Shown here: in pieces, positions 1-8,334 of the stretch
Numbering within the stretch: the stretch's first letter is position 1
Layout of the letters: the number at the start of each line of letters is the position of its first letter
NCBI GenBank assembly: GCA_019745275.1
Contig: JAIETJ010000029.1
Location: forward strand, 1 to 54,539
Source: Pseudomonadaceae bacterium
GTDB taxonomy: Bacteria > Pseudomonadota > Gammaproteobacteria > Pseudomonadales > Pseudomonadaceae
Length of the DNA: 54,539 nt
Direction: 5' to 3'
The notes under the pieces: generated by a model
Seen by the model: only the letters and a program-made list of their open reading frames with translations
Databases searched by the model: none
What the model was told of the DNA's origin: nothing
Program-made: the position numbers and the translations under genes

Positions 1-36
1 GCTCTGAATCAGGTCGTCCTGTTTGATCACGGTCAC
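1..36 (-). CDS. fumA: Class I fumarate hydratase, N-terminal fragment at window edge
   Basis: On the minus strand a GTG at 36-34 opens VTVIKQDDLIQS before the window ends, with AGAGGAG nine bases upstream. These twelve residues match, from memory, the conserved N-terminus of Pseudomonas class I (4Fe-4S) fumarase, the TCA enzyme that interconverts fumarate and malate. The neighbours that follow (divergent GGDEF protein, ferredoxin reductase, enoyl-CoA hydratase) are in the order found beside PA4333 in P. aeruginosa, which supports the call. Only the first twelve codons are visible, so catalytic residues cannot be checked. Confidence 0.72.
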   Translation of the reverse strand, partial: MTVIKQDDLIQS

Positions 37-275
37 GGTGGCGTGCTCCTCTTTATAATGGGTGGTGCCCAACGGTCATTATCAAAGGTTGCACCAGACC
101 ACGAGCCGGCGCGCTTTGAAGGTAAAAAACCAGCTCAATTAAGGCTCTCAGTATACCGCGCCGACCATTGCTGGCGCATCCTTACGCGCGCGAGTACCGA
201 TCTTGCGGCTGGCTGGGTTTTTACCTAAAGCCAGCGTAAAGTGATGGCTCTTTGCCCTGCTGGAATGGCCCATCG

Positions 276-1403
276 ATGAGCGCCCACAGTCGAAAATTTA
301 CCTCGCAGGCGTTGCAGCAGTTGCTGCTGAAACGCTTTGCCATGGCGTTTGCCTCCTATGTACTGACGATTGCCTTAGTCTGGCTGGCGGTGCTGGTTGA
401 CCTGTATCAGGGGGCGGCGTCGCGGGTGTTGATCGGAAGTGGCTTGGTATTGTTTAGTCAGTTGGTGATTTTTGTTTGGCTGCGCAGCGGCTATAACCTC
501 AAATTGCGTGACCCGAGCCTGACCGAAGCACAGGTGTTGTTAGGGGTGTGCTGGTTGACTTTTTTGCTCAGTAACATGGGCAGTGGACGCGGCACCTTGT
601 TAATGATTTACGTGTTGATTTTATTGTTTGGGGTATTTCAGCTTAAACCACGAGTGTTTGCCCGCTGCGCCGCGTTTGCCTTTTGCAGCTTTGCCGGACT
701 TAACCTATGGGAGGCCTACCAGCAGGAGTTGGCCGAGCCGGTGCAGGCGCTGCTGCAGGTCATCGCATTATTTGTTGTGTTGAGCTGGCTATACCTGTTT
801 GCCCGTTACATCCAGGGCTTAAGCCAAATCATGCGCAATCGGCGCTTTGCCTTGCAGGCGCACCAAGACACCCTGCGCGGCATGATGCGCCAGTTGGAGA
901 CACAAGCCTCGACCGACGAACTGACCGGATTATTTAACCGTAGGCACTTTTTACAATTGGCCGGGCGCGAGTTAGCCGCCTTGGCTCCGGGGCAGCAGCA
1001 TGGCTTAGCCTTGATCGATCTCGACTACTTTAAGCGCATCAACGATACCTACGGCCATGCGGTGGGCGACCGGGTGCTGCAAACCTTTGCTGCCGTGGCG
1101 CAGTCGTGTCTGCGTGATGGCGACATTCTTGCCCGCTATGGCGGTGAGGAGTTTGTGCTGCTATTACCCAACACCGATGTCGATCAGTTCAGTGCTTGCT
1201 GCGAGCGCTTGCGCGAAGCCTTTGCGCGGGCCGAGCCGGTGGGTGTGCAAGTGGACGGCTTGAGCTTGTCGGCCGGCATGACCTTATTGATCGCCGCAGA
1301 CGCGCTGGATGCAGCCTTATTGCGCGCCGACCAAGCGCTGTACCGGGCCAAACGTGATGGACGCAATCGCTGCGCTGCCGCCTGGGAGGGCAGTGGTGCC
1401 TGA
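276..1403 (+). CDS. Membrane-bound diguanylate cyclase (GGDEF), SadC position
   Basis: A protein of 375 residues that should make cyclic di-GMP from two GTP. Residues 20 to about 180 are a run of hydrophobic segments with little soluble sequence between them, so the sensor half is a membrane bundle. The C-terminal half is a GGDEF domain with DYFKRINDTYGHAVGD, the active-site motif GGEEF at 289-293 and an intact inhibitory site RxxD at R280-D283, which implies an active enzyme with product feedback. ATG 276 is preferred over an in-frame TTG at 252, although neither has a strong ribosome site. Its place between fumarase and the ferredoxin reductase is that of SadC (PA4332), but it is shorter than the SadC I recall (about 487 residues), so orthology is likely rather than shown. 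Confidence 0.85.
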   Translation: MSAHSRKFTSQALQQLLLKRFAMAFASYVLTIALVWLAVLVDLYQGAASRVLIGSGLVLFSQLVIFVWLRSGYNLKLRDPSLTEAQVLLGVCWLTFLLSNMGSGRGTLLMIYVLILLFGVFQLKPRVFARCAAFAFCSFAGLNLWEAYQQELAEPVQALLQVIALFVVLSWLYLFARYIQGLSQIMRNRRFALQAHQDTLRGMMRQLETQASTDELTGLFNRRHFLQLAGRELAALAPGQQHGLALIDLDYFKRINDTYGHAVGDRVLQTFAAVAQSCLRDGDILARYGGEEFVLLLPNTDVDQFSACCERLREAFARAEPVGVQVDGLSLSAGMTLLIAADALDAALLRADQALYRAKRDGRNRCAAAWEGSGA

Positions 1404-2337
1404 AGTTCGGGTGGGCACTGCACGGGTTAAGCTCGAGGCGAGCACGAACTTACTCGACGGCTTACTGGCGGCCGGTATCAAAGTACCGAACAGTTGTCGG
1501 GCCGGCAGTTGCCATGCCTGTTTAGTCCGCTGCCTGAGTGGCGAGCCGCTGGATGCGCAGCCCGACGCCTTGAGCACCGCCCAGCGGGCACAAGGTTGGC
1601 GTTTAGCCTGCCAGTGCCAAGTGCAGGGCGATCTGACTGTGCAGTTGTTTGATCCGGTCGCTGATGGGATTGCCGCGAGCATCACCGACTGCGCTTGGCT
1701 GAGTGCCACAGTGCTGCGTTTGCGCCTGTTGCCCGAGCGTCGGCTGCGTTATCAGGCTGGGCAACATATTGTGCTGTGGACCGCTGCGGGCATTGCCCGA
1801 CCGTATTCCATCGCCAGCTTGGCGGATGCCGACGACTGTTTAGAGTTTCATCTCGATTGCCGCCAGAGTGGCGCTTTTAGCGATGCCGCGCGCGGCTTTG
1901 CCCTTGGTCAAACGCTGCGTTTGGGTGAGCTGCGCGGCGGTGCGCTGCATTATGACTCTGAGTGGCAGGCGCGCCCGTTGTGGCTGTTGGCTGCCGGTAC
2001 GGGGCTGGCGCCGCTTTGGGGGGTGCTACGTGAGGCCTTACGGCAAGGTCATAGCGGGCCTATTCGGCTGCTGCATTTGGCCCATGATGCTGCTGAACAC
2101 TACCTCGCTGAACCATTGACGACGCTCTGTGCGCAGCACTCCAATCTGCAGGTGCAATTAGTCTGCACGGCCGAGCTGGCGGTGGCTTTGGCCGATCTGC
2201 GGCTTGTTTCACGGCAAACAGTCGCCTTACTCTGCGGCTCGCCCGCCAGTGTCGAGGCGTTTAGCCGGCATCTGTACCTGCTCGGCCTACCGCGCCAGCA
2301 AATGCTTGCCGATGTGTTTTTACCGCGCGCGCTCTAA
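1396..2337 (+). CDS. 2Fe-2S ferredoxin / FAD-NAD(P)H reductase fusion
   Basis: A 313-residue electron-transfer protein. Residues 1-85 are a plant-type [2Fe-2S] ferredoxin with the four ligands C34, C39, C42 and C72. They are followed by a ferredoxin-reductase FAD domain (flavin motif RPYSIAS, about residues 135-141) and an NAD(P) domain with AAGTGLAP. It probably moves electrons between NAD(P)H and a partner oxygenase or other acceptor that is not identifiable here. The start is GTG 1396, placed by GGGAGGG at 1384-1390; longer frames to 1309 would lie inside the upstream gene. It overlaps the cyclase stop by eight bases, so the two are translationally coupled. This matches PA4331. Confidence 0.85.
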   Translation: MPEVRVGTARVKLEASTNLLDGLLAAGIKVPNSCRAGSCHACLVRCLSGEPLDAQPDALSTAQRAQGWRLACQCQVQGDLTVQLFDPVADGIAASITDCAWLSATVLRLRLLPERRLRYQAGQHIVLWTAAGIARPYSIASLADADDCLEFHLDCRQSGAFSDAARGFALGQTLRLGELRGGALHYDSEWQARPLWLLAAGTGLAPLWGVLREALRQGHSGPIRLLHLAHDAAEHYLAEPLTTLCAQHSNLQVQLVCTAELAVALADLRLVSRQTVALLCGSPASVEAFSRHLYLLGLPRQQMLADVFLPRAL

Positions 2338-2373
2338 CCCGCTTGGTTAACGCGCCCTTTGTTGAGAGTAAGC

Positions 2374-3147
2374 ATGACTGAATTTGTACGTGTCGAGCGC
2401 GAAGCCGGCTTGCTGACCCTGTGCCTCAGTCGGCCAGACAAAAAGAATGCCCTGACCCGTGCCATGTACAGCGCCATGAGTGAGGCACTACTGGCCGCCG
2501 ACGCTGACTCCAGCGTGCGTGCGGTGCTGCTTACCGGTGGGGCTGAGTGCTTTACCAGCGGCAATGATGTGGCGGATTTTCTGCAAGCGCCACCGACCAG
2601 TCTCGACAGCCCGGTGTTTGCGTTTATGCGCGCGCTGTTTGAGCTGAAAAAACCCATAGTCGCCGCCGTCGCCGGGCCTGCCGTGGGCATTGGCACGACC
2701 TTGCTGCTGCATTGCGATTTGGTTTATGTCAGCCGCGACGCGAAGCTGAAAATGCCCTTTGTCAGCCTCGGCCTGTGCCCTGAATTTGGTTCCAGTTTGA
2801 TCTTGCCGCGTTTGCTCGGCCACGCTAAAGCCGCCGAACTGTTGCTGCTCGGTGAGGCATTTACGGGTGCGCAGGCGGCCGAATGGGGAATTGCCAATGC
2901 GGCGCTGGAGGATGGCCCGGCTACCTTGGCCAAGGCACGCGAGATGGCCCTGCGCTTTAGCCAGTTGCCGCCTTCGGCGGTCGAGGTGAGTAAGCGTTTG
3001 ATGCAAGCGCCGGGGCGCGAAGAGTTGCGTCGAGTGATCATCGAGGAGGGCGAACTGTTTGGCCAGCGCCTGCGCACGCCCGAAGCCATCGAAGCCTTGT
3101 CGGCCTTTATGCAGCGGCGTAAGGCGGATTTTAGTAAGTTCGGTTAA
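2374..3147 (+). CDS. Enoyl-CoA hydratase/isomerase family protein
   Basis: A 257-residue crotonase-fold protein. The oxyanion-hole segments are FTSGNDVADF (about 60-69) and AGPAVGIGTT (100-109). The motif LGLCPEFGSS carries one acidic residue, E137, at the position used by delta3,delta2-enoyl-CoA isomerases, while the second glutamate of classical hydratases is not obvious. An isomerase role in unsaturated fatty-acid breakdown is therefore as plausible as hydration. ATG 2374 is chosen because it begins at the conserved N-terminus; the ribosome site is weak (GAGAGTAAGC). It lies 36 bp after the ferredoxin reductase on the same strand and ends at a strong terminator. Orthologous position to PA4330. 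Confidence 0.85.
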   Translation: MTEFVRVEREAGLLTLCLSRPDKKNALTRAMYSAMSEALLAADADSSVRAVLLTGGAECFTSGNDVADFLQAPPTSLDSPVFAFMRALFELKKPIVAAVAGPAVGIGTTLLLHCDLVYVSRDAKLKMPFVSLGLCPEFGSSLILPRLLGHAKAAELLLLGEAFTGAQAAEWGIANAALEDGPATLAKAREMALRFSQLPPSAVEVSKRLMQAPGREELRRVIIEEGELFGQRLRTPEAIEALSAFMQRRKADFSKFG

Positions 3148-3172
3148 ACCCGTTTATGCCTATGTCACAGAT

Positions 3173-3206
3173 AAAAAAGGGCCGCTTAAATCAGCGGCCC
3201 TTTTTA
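3173..3206. terminator. Bidirectional rho-independent terminator
   Basis: GGGCCGCT (3179-3186) and AGCGGCCC (3193-3200) form a perfect 8-bp stem with a six-base loop, preceded by an A run and followed by a T run. It ends the cyclase/reductase/hydratase transcript and could also stop transcription arriving from the convergent pykA gene. Confidence 0.9.
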
Positions 3207-3246
3207 TTGGCTGTGCCTGCGTTGCTGGTTGAAAGTGCGCGGGCTT

Positions 3247-3361
3247 CGTAGGGTGCTGGTGAGCTTGCGAACCGCACCAATTTCACGACAACGAGCGTGC
3301 GCTTAACTCTCGCCGTATCTATTGGTGCGTTACGCCGCTGCGCGGCTAACACAGCCTACAA
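3247..3361. repeat. REP-like palindromic elements between convergent genes
   Basis: After CGTA at 3247 comes GGTGCTGGT (3252-3260), which can pair with ACCGCACC (3271-3278) apart from one bulged base. Further on, ATTGGTGCGTTACGCCG and CGGCTAAC (3321-3350) form a second imperfect stem ending in a CCTAC tail. The CGTAGGGTG...CACC layout resembles the palindromes that flank the RAYT gene near 53.5-54.4 kb, so these look like dispersed members of the same broad class. No gene is visible between 3148 and 3412. Confidence 0.5.
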
Positions 3362-3412
3362 AAACGCCGCCAACCACTAACGGGTGCATAGCCCTTTTAT
3401 TAGCAACTGCCG

Positions 3413-4864
3413 CTACGCCAATGGATCGCCGACATGCAGGATCTTCATGGTGTTGCTGCCGCCGATGGTGTGATAGCTGTCGCCTTTGGTCAAAATCACC
3501 CAGTCGCCTTGCTGCACGGCGCCGCGCTTGAGTAACTCATCCACCGCCGCTTGGCTGACTTTATCGGCCGGCAAAGTGGCGGGGTCGAAAGGTACCGTTT
3601 GCACGCCGCGAAACAAGGCGACCCGTGCTTGGGTTGCACGGTGCGGCGAGAAGGCGAAAATCGGCATCGAGGAGCGAATGCGCGACATGATCAGCGGTGT
3701 GTAACCGCTTTCAGTCAGGCAAATAATCGCCTTCACGCCGGGGAAGTGGTTGGCGGTGTACATGGCAGCCAAGGCAATGCTCTCGTCGCAGCGCTCAAAG
3801 CTCTCATCTAAGCGGTGGCGCGAGACCTTGTTGATCGGGTGTTTTTCCGCGCCCAAGCACACTCGGGCCATGGCTTTGACCGCTTCTACCGGGTAGGCGC
3901 CGGCGGCGCTCTCGGCGGAGAGCATGACCGCGTCGGTGTAGTCGAAGGCGGCGTTAGCCACATCTGACACTTCGGCGCGGGTTGGCATTGGGCTGCTGAT
4001 CATCGACTCCATCATCTGCGTGGCGGTAATCACCACCTTGTTCAGATGCCGGGCGTGGGCGATGATTTTTTTCTGGATACCAACCAGTTCGGCGTCGCCG
4101 ATTTCTACGGCCAAATCGCCACGGGCAACCATCACACCGTCACTGGCGCGGATTAAACCGTCGAGGGTTTCGTCGTCGGCCACCGCTTCGGCGCGTTCGA
4201 CTTTGGCGATCAACCAAGCTGTACCGCCGGCGGCATCGCGCAAACGTCGGGCTTCGTGCATGTCGTCGGCGTTGCGCGGGAAGGACACCGCCAGATAGTC
4301 GAGTTCCATCTCGGTGGCCAAGATGATGTCAGCGCGATCTTTGTCGGTCAGCGCTGGTGCAGTCAGGCCGCCGCCACGCCGGTTAATGCCTTTGTGGTCC
4401 GACAGCGGCCCGCCGATCAATACGCGACAGACTAACTCATCGGCCAACACCTGTTCGACGCGCATCTCGACTCGGCCGTCATCCAGCAATAACTCGTCGC
4501 CGGCTTTGCAATCGGTGATTAGGTCGGGGTAGTCGATGCACACCACTTCTTGGTTGCCGGCCTCGCGTGGGTGGCTGATGGAGAAGCGAAAGCTGTCGCC
4601 TTCTTTCAGTTCGATGCGCTTGTTGGCGAACTTGGCAATACGGATTTTAGGCCCTTGCAGGTCGCCGAGCAGGGCCACGAAACGCCCGTGCTTGGCGGCA
4701 ATCTCGCGCACCAGTAAGGCGCGAGCTTTATGTTCGGCAGGGCTGCCGTGGGAAAAGTTGAGTCGGGCGACATCCATGCCAGCTAAAATCAGTTGCTCCA
4801 ATACCTCTGGAGAATTGCTGGCGGGGCCCAATGTGGCGACAATTTTGGTACGGCGCAGGGTCAT
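3413..4864 (-). CDS. pykA: Pyruvate kinase
   Basis: A 483-residue protein of normal length that converts phosphoenolpyruvate and ADP to pyruvate and ATP, the last step of glycolysis. The N-terminus RRTKIVATLGPAS, the segment DGVMVARGDLAVEIGD, and TQMMESMI then PTRAEVSDVANA are hallmarks of the catalytic barrel; the allosteric C-domain runs to about residue 475. The start ATG at 4864 follows GGAGCC on the minus strand. It is convergent with the enoyl-CoA hydratase and lies 81 bp after the Usp gene on the same strand, the PA4329-PA4328 arrangement. No nucleotide change or truncation is apparent. Confidence 0.96.
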   Translation of the reverse strand: MTLRRTKIVATLGPASNSPEVLEQLILAGMDVARLNFSHGSPAEHKARALLVREIAAKHGRFVALLGDLQGPKIRIAKFANKRIELKEGDSFRFSISHPREAGNQEVVCIDYPDLITDCKAGDELLLDDGRVEMRVEQVLADELVCRVLIGGPLSDHKGINRRGGGLTAPALTDKDRADIILATEMELDYLAVSFPRNADDMHEARRLRDAAGGTAWLIAKVERAEAVADDETLDGLIRASDGVMVARGDLAVEIGDAELVGIQKKIIAHARHLNKVVITATQMMESMISSPMPTRAEVSDVANAAFDYTDAVMLSAESAAGAYPVEAVKAMARVCLGAEKHPINKVSRHRLDESFERCDESIALAAMYTANHFPGVKAIICLTESGYTPLIMSRIRSSMPIFAFSPHRATQARVALFRGVQTVPFDPATLPADKVSQAAVDELLKRGAVQQGDWVILTKGDSYHTIGGSNTMKILHVGDPLA

Positions 4865-4945
4865 GCAGAGGCTCCTTAGTTCAGTAATAAACTGAGGCTA
4901 CTACGCTGCGACCCTGTAGTCATTTTTGTCCGTCACTACTTTTTA

Positions 4946-5866
4946 TCAACCCTGGTGCTTTGCAGCGTGCGGCTTGAGCACTAAGACGTCGCACTCAACT
5001 GCTTCGAGCACGCGCTCGGCAGTGTTGCCAATCAGCGCATTGGCCAAGTGCCCGCGGCTAATGGCGCCCATCAGCAATAAACGTATGCCTTGCTCGCGGA
5101 CAAAGCGCGGGATTTCTTGCTCAGCAAAACCCGCGAGCTGGGTGCCTTGGTTTAGCGGTACTGCCGCCGCCGTCAGCAGTTGAGTAAAAGCTTGCTGATG
5201 CTGCTGCGCGCAGACCTGATTGTAATGGTCGTAGTCGTTGACCAGTTGGCTGTCGAATAGTAACGAAGCCGGCAGCGGTGGGTAACAGTGCAGGTAGTGC
5301 GCGGGCATCTCGCACAGGCGGCTTAATTGCTGGCTAGTGGCGATTAATTGCTGGTCCAGCGCGGCGGGTTTGTCGTCGCCATGTAACGGGTCGAGGGCCG
5401 CGCACAGGCTCGGTGTTGTCCAATTGCTGTGCTGCACCAACCACAAAGGTACCGGGCAGTGGCGCAATAACTGCCAGCTGCTATTGGCAAACAGCAGGCG
5501 TTTAATTGGGCTGTGGTGGTGGGCGGACTTAAATACGATGTCCGGCTGTAGCTCGCTTATGCGCTGCAAAATCACCTGCTCGGTGAGTTTGCCCCAGCGC
5601 ACTTGTACGCTGACCTCCAGGCCTTGCTCGCGCAGCACTTGCGCCGTGCTTTCAAGCTCGTTGTGCAATTGCAACAGCAGGTTGTTGCGACCGTCGGCTA
5701 AGGTGGCTTGGTCAAATAAGAAACTGTGTTCCAGCGCTGAGTTGTATTCGCACAGTAGCAATTCAATTTTTGCCCCGCTGGCGCGAGCCAGCCATTGCGC
5801 ACGCTGCAACGCCGGTTGTTGGGGCTGGGATGGGTCTATGACTACCAGTAACTGGCGCAGGTTCAT
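4946..5866 (-). CDS. Tandem universal stress protein (UspE-like)
   Basis: A 306-residue cytoplasmic protein made of two Usp folds: residues 1 to about 145 (start RQLLVVIDPSQPQ) and about 150 to 300. The second ends in LLMGAISRGHLANALIGNTA, close to the ATP-binding G-2x-G-9x-G(S/T) pattern. The first repeat lacks a clean copy of it (SAHHHSPIKRLLFANSSW), so only the second half is likely to bind nucleotide. Members help bacteria survive stationary phase or oxygen limitation. ATG 5866 has GAGGTGAG six bases upstream. Corresponds in position to PA4328. Confidence 0.88.
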   Translation of the reverse strand: MNLRQLLVVIDPSQPQQPALQRAQWLARASGAKIELLLCEYNSALEHSFLFDQATLADGRNNLLLQLHNELESTAQVLREQGLEVSVQVRWGKLTEQVILQRISELQPDIVFKSAHHHSPIKRLLFANSSWQLLRHCPVPLWLVQHSNWTTPSLCAALDPLHGDDKPAALDQQLIATSQQLSRLCEMPAHYLHCYPPLPASLLFDSQLVNDYDHYNQVCAQQHQQAFTQLLTAAAVPLNQGTQLAGFAEQEIPRFVREQGIRLLLMGAISRGHLANALIGNTAERVLEAVECDVLVLKPHAAKHQG

Positions 5867-5906
5867 GGCTGCTCACCTCGATTGGGCTAATAGGACTATT
5901 GCAACC

Positions 5907-5928
5907 CAAGCACCCTAATGGGTGCTTG
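5907..5928. terminator. Hairpin between lipoprotein and usp genes
   Basis: CAAGCACCC and GGGTGCTTG are a perfect 9-bp stem around TAAT. It lies downstream of the minus-strand Usp gene's start and upstream of nothing else on the plus strand, between usp (5866) and the lipoprotein stop (5963). A T run is lacking, so it is only a possible terminator or processing stem. Confidence 0.35.
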
Positions 5929-5962
5929 ACTTGGATCAGCCTAGCGCAAGGTCGAGCGCGCG

Positions 5963-6763
5963 TTAAGGTGCGGGGTTGTTCAATGCGTTATCGAGGTGTC
6001 TAGCGGCTTGATCATACAAGTCGCTGTCGGGGTATTGGCTGAGTAATTGGCGCAGGTAGCCGATGGCGGCATCACGGTCGGCCTGCGGGTTGTCGCTGGC
6101 CATGTTCATCAGTGCCAGTTGATACAGCGCCTTGGCTTTAATGTCCTCGGGTACGCCGCTGTCACCTAGCGCTAGCAGGTAGAGTTGCGAGGCTTCGCCG
6201 ACCCGATCTTTGAGCACCGCACGGCGCGACAGCATGGTCAGGTCGCGGTCCAAACTGGGTTTCTCCAGATTCAGCTCGCTGCTTGGCTGCCAGTGCACCA
6301 GTAGCTCTCGCGCGGTTTTTTGGATCGGCTCTTGGCTGCGTTGGTTAATGATTTGAATGCGCGCTTGCGCCCGCTGTGCGGCGAGGGTAGCGGGGAATTC
6401 ATTGGTGACTTGGTAAAGATAGTTAAGGGCTTTTTTGTCATCGCGATCGTCGTTGTAGCGGCTCATGTACACCAAGCCAATTTGATACAACGAGATTGCG
6501 CGAATTTGCCCACTGAAGTTTTTGTCGCGATAACCCGTCAAGTACAGCTCTTCGGCGCCTGCGCTTTTATTGTTGCGAATGGCTTGAGCGCTATAGGTCA
6601 GCAAGTCGCTTTCTTCTTCTACCGCCGCGCTCATACGGTTGGTTTTCATGGTCTTGTACTCGACCACGTCTTGGCCGCCGAGTTGGGCAATAAACAGTGG
6701 GGTGGTCGGCGAGCAGCCGCTGAGCAGGGTGAGGCTGAGCAGGGCAAAATAAACAGAACGCAT
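5963..6763 (-). CDS. Hypothetical lipoprotein with TPR-like repeats
   Basis: A 266-residue envelope protein. The signal peptide ends in the lipobox LLSGC with C17 as the lipidated residue. The rest is alpha-helical, with tetratricopeptide-like periodicity (RAISLYQIGLVYMSRY, KALYQLALMNMASDNP, AAIGYLRQLLSQYPDSD). Such repeats bind other proteins, and the YPDSDLYDQA ending resembles tol-pal accessory and BamD-type outer-membrane assembly proteins, though no specific family is recognised. The next gene downstream in the window, divergently oriented, is another short lipoprotein of similar character, which suggests a related role. Function unknown. Confidence 0.75.
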   Translation of the reverse strand: MRSVYFALLSLTLLSGCSPTTPLFIAQLGGQDVVEYKTMKTNRMSAAVEEESDLLTYSAQAIRNNKSAGAEELYLTGYRDKNFSGQIRAISLYQIGLVYMSRYNDDRDDKKALNYLYQVTNEFPATLAAQRAQARIQIINQRSQEPIQKTARELLVHWQPSSELNLEKPSLDRDLTMLSRRAVLKDRVGEASQLYLLALGDSGVPEDIKAKALYQLALMNMASDNPQADRDAAIGYLRQLLSQYPDSDLYDQAARHLDNALNNPAP

Positions 6764-6977
6764 GCAAACTCCAGTGCCAAGTTTCGATGGTTGGAGTCTA
6801 GCAGTGGCTTGTTATGGGTGGTTCGCTTGAGCAGCATTACCCATCGGAGGATATGCTGGGCTGCGGATCTAGAAACTGTTAGTCGTGAGTGAATTACCCT
6901 AGATTTCCTACAGAGCACCGGTGCACTGGAGAATTTTTGGCTGCGGTCGATACCCTGCACAGTTAAGGAGAAAACCT

Positions 6978-7346
6978 ATGCGTAGCTTGTTATTGCTCAC
7001 TGTCGCTGTGCTGCTGTGCGGCTGCACGCGTTTCATGGCGGACTATCACCTCGACAACGCCTATCGCTACTACTCCCAAGGTAACTGCAACCAGGTGAGC
7101 TTGGAGTTGTCGCAAGCCGAGCGACAGATTCGCGCGCGGCCGTACTTGCAGCCGGAGATCTCGCTGTTGCGTGGTCAGTGTTTGGAGCGCGACAATATGT
7201 TTGTCGATGCCGAGCAAACCTATCAGTTTATTGTTTCGCGTTATCCGGGCAGCGAGTATGCCTACCGGGCCAAGGCGCGCTTGAATACACTGGAACAACT
7301 GGGCCACTTGCGTCGCGGCGTTAAAGTTTCAGCGCAGGCGTTGTAG
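6978..7346 (+). CDS. Small TPR-type lipoprotein
   Basis: A 122-residue protein with signal peptide and lipobox LLCGC (C16). The mature part has a tetratricopeptide-like pair of helices (DNAYRYYSQGNCNQVSLELS; DAEQTYQFIVSRYPGSEYAY). ATG 6978 is preferred over an upstream in-frame start at 6921 because AAGGAG sits eight bases before it and the signal peptide starts here. It is divergent from the other lipoprotein at 6763 with about 215 bp between, enough for two promoters. No enzymatic motif; role unknown, probably an envelope scaffold. Confidence 0.8.
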   Translation: MRSLLLLTVAVLLCGCTRFMADYHLDNAYRYYSQGNCNQVSLELSQAERQIRARPYLQPEISLLRGQCLERDNMFVDAEQTYQFIVSRYPGSEYAYRAKARLNTLEQLGHLRRGVKVSAQAL

Positions 7347-7441
7347 TTTTCGTTAGCCTCCAGTGACCACGCGCCACTGGTCGACTCGTGCCAAGCGCGG
7401 TGCGTTCAGGGATATCCTTAATCATTACAGGGAGTAAATAC

Positions 7442-7864
7442 ATGCGGTCTTTTGTACTGTGCATCCTGCTGCTGCCGTCCATCGCCAGTGCCGAGATTTA
7501 TCGTTGGACCGATGCTAATGGGCAGGTGCATTTTGGTGAGGCGCCACGTGCGGGTGCCGTGCCGGTTGAGGTGAAACCTCAGGTCGTGCAGCAAGATGCA
7601 GCCGCCGCCGAGCGCCAGCAACGTAGTGAGCGTTTTTTCCAAGCACGCCGTGAAGAACAGCAGCAGGCGGCAGAAAAAAACCAAGAGCTGCGGGCTAAGA
7701 GCGCTCAGGAGTGTCAGCAATTGCGCGAGCAATATGCCCAGTTGGCGCAGGGCGGTACTTTTTATAAAGTCGATGCCCAAGGCGAGCGGCAGTACTACGA
7801 TGAAGCGAAAGTCGATAGCGCTCGCAGTCGCTTAAAAGAACGTTTGGCACAGCGCTGCAATTGA
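7442..7864 (+). CDS. DUF4124 domain exported protein
   Basis: A 140-residue protein with a signal peptide of about 18 residues (cleavage near IASA-EI), then the DUF4124 signature EIYRWTDANGQVHFGEAP, then a charged, glutamine-rich helical stretch (about 55-105) likely to form a coiled coil, and a short tail with YYDEAKVDSARSRL. ATG 7442 has an AGGGAG ribosome site. DUF4124 proteins are common in Pseudomonas and their function is unknown; the WTD...G.VHF signature is the visible family mark. Confidence 0.85.
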   Translation: MRSFVLCILLLPSIASAEIYRWTDANGQVHFGEAPRAGAVPVEVKPQVVQQDAAAAERQQRSERFFQARREEQQQAAEKNQELRAKSAQECQQLREQYAQLAQGGTFYKVDAQGERQYYDEAKVDSARSRLKERLAQRCN

Positions 7865-7958
7865 GCGCTGGAACGGCGTAAGAGCAATATTGATTGATGA
7901 CTGGCGGCTACAGCTTTGTGTGGCCATACTCAGGTTTTACTACTAGCGATTTGCCAGC

Positions 7959-8318
7959 ATGCGAACTCAGCGCAGTATCGACCGCCACCAGTTGCCGTAT
8001 TACCTCAAGGTGTTCAATCGGATTACCGACAAGCCAATGGGCAGTATTGGCAATGTGTCGTTGGATGGTTTGATGCTGATCAGCCAGTTGCCGATTTTGC
8101 TCAATGCTCGCTTTGACATGCGCTTGAAAATCCCCGGCCGCGACGGCCATCTGCACTTTGTCGACTTTCACGCCACCTGTCAGTGGTGCCGTGAAGATGT
8201 CACCCCCGGCAGTTTCGACTCAGGCTTTGCCTTGGTGGCACCGCCTGCCGACTACGTTGAGTTGGTCGACGCCCTGCGCTACTACTTCAGCTTTCGCACC
8301 ACCTCCGCTTCGGCGTAG
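7959..8318 (+). CDS. PilZ domain c-di-GMP receptor
   Basis: A 119-residue single PilZ domain. Both cyclic-di-GMP contact motifs are present: RxxxR as RSIDR at residues 5-9 and [D/N]xSxxG as NVSLDG about 24 residues later. It should therefore bind the second messenger and act as an adaptor. No output domain is attached. ATG 7959 is used although no good ribosome site precedes it. It lies a few kilobases from a diguanylate cyclase at 276-1403 and matches the PA4324 position. Specific target unknown. Confidence 0.85.
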   Translation: MRTQRSIDRHQLPYYLKVFNRITDKPMGSIGNVSLDGLMLISQLPILLNARFDMRLKIPGRDGHLHFVDFHATCQWCREDVTPGSFDSGFALVAPPADYVELVDALRYYFSFRTTSASA

Positions 8319-8334
8319 GTGGCGGTAACAGACC

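Noticed and set aside
43-228. A 61-codon plus-strand frame between the fumarase start and the cyclase
   Set aside because: Overlaps the fumarase ribosome-site region, has no ribosome site of its own, and its composition is not protein-like.
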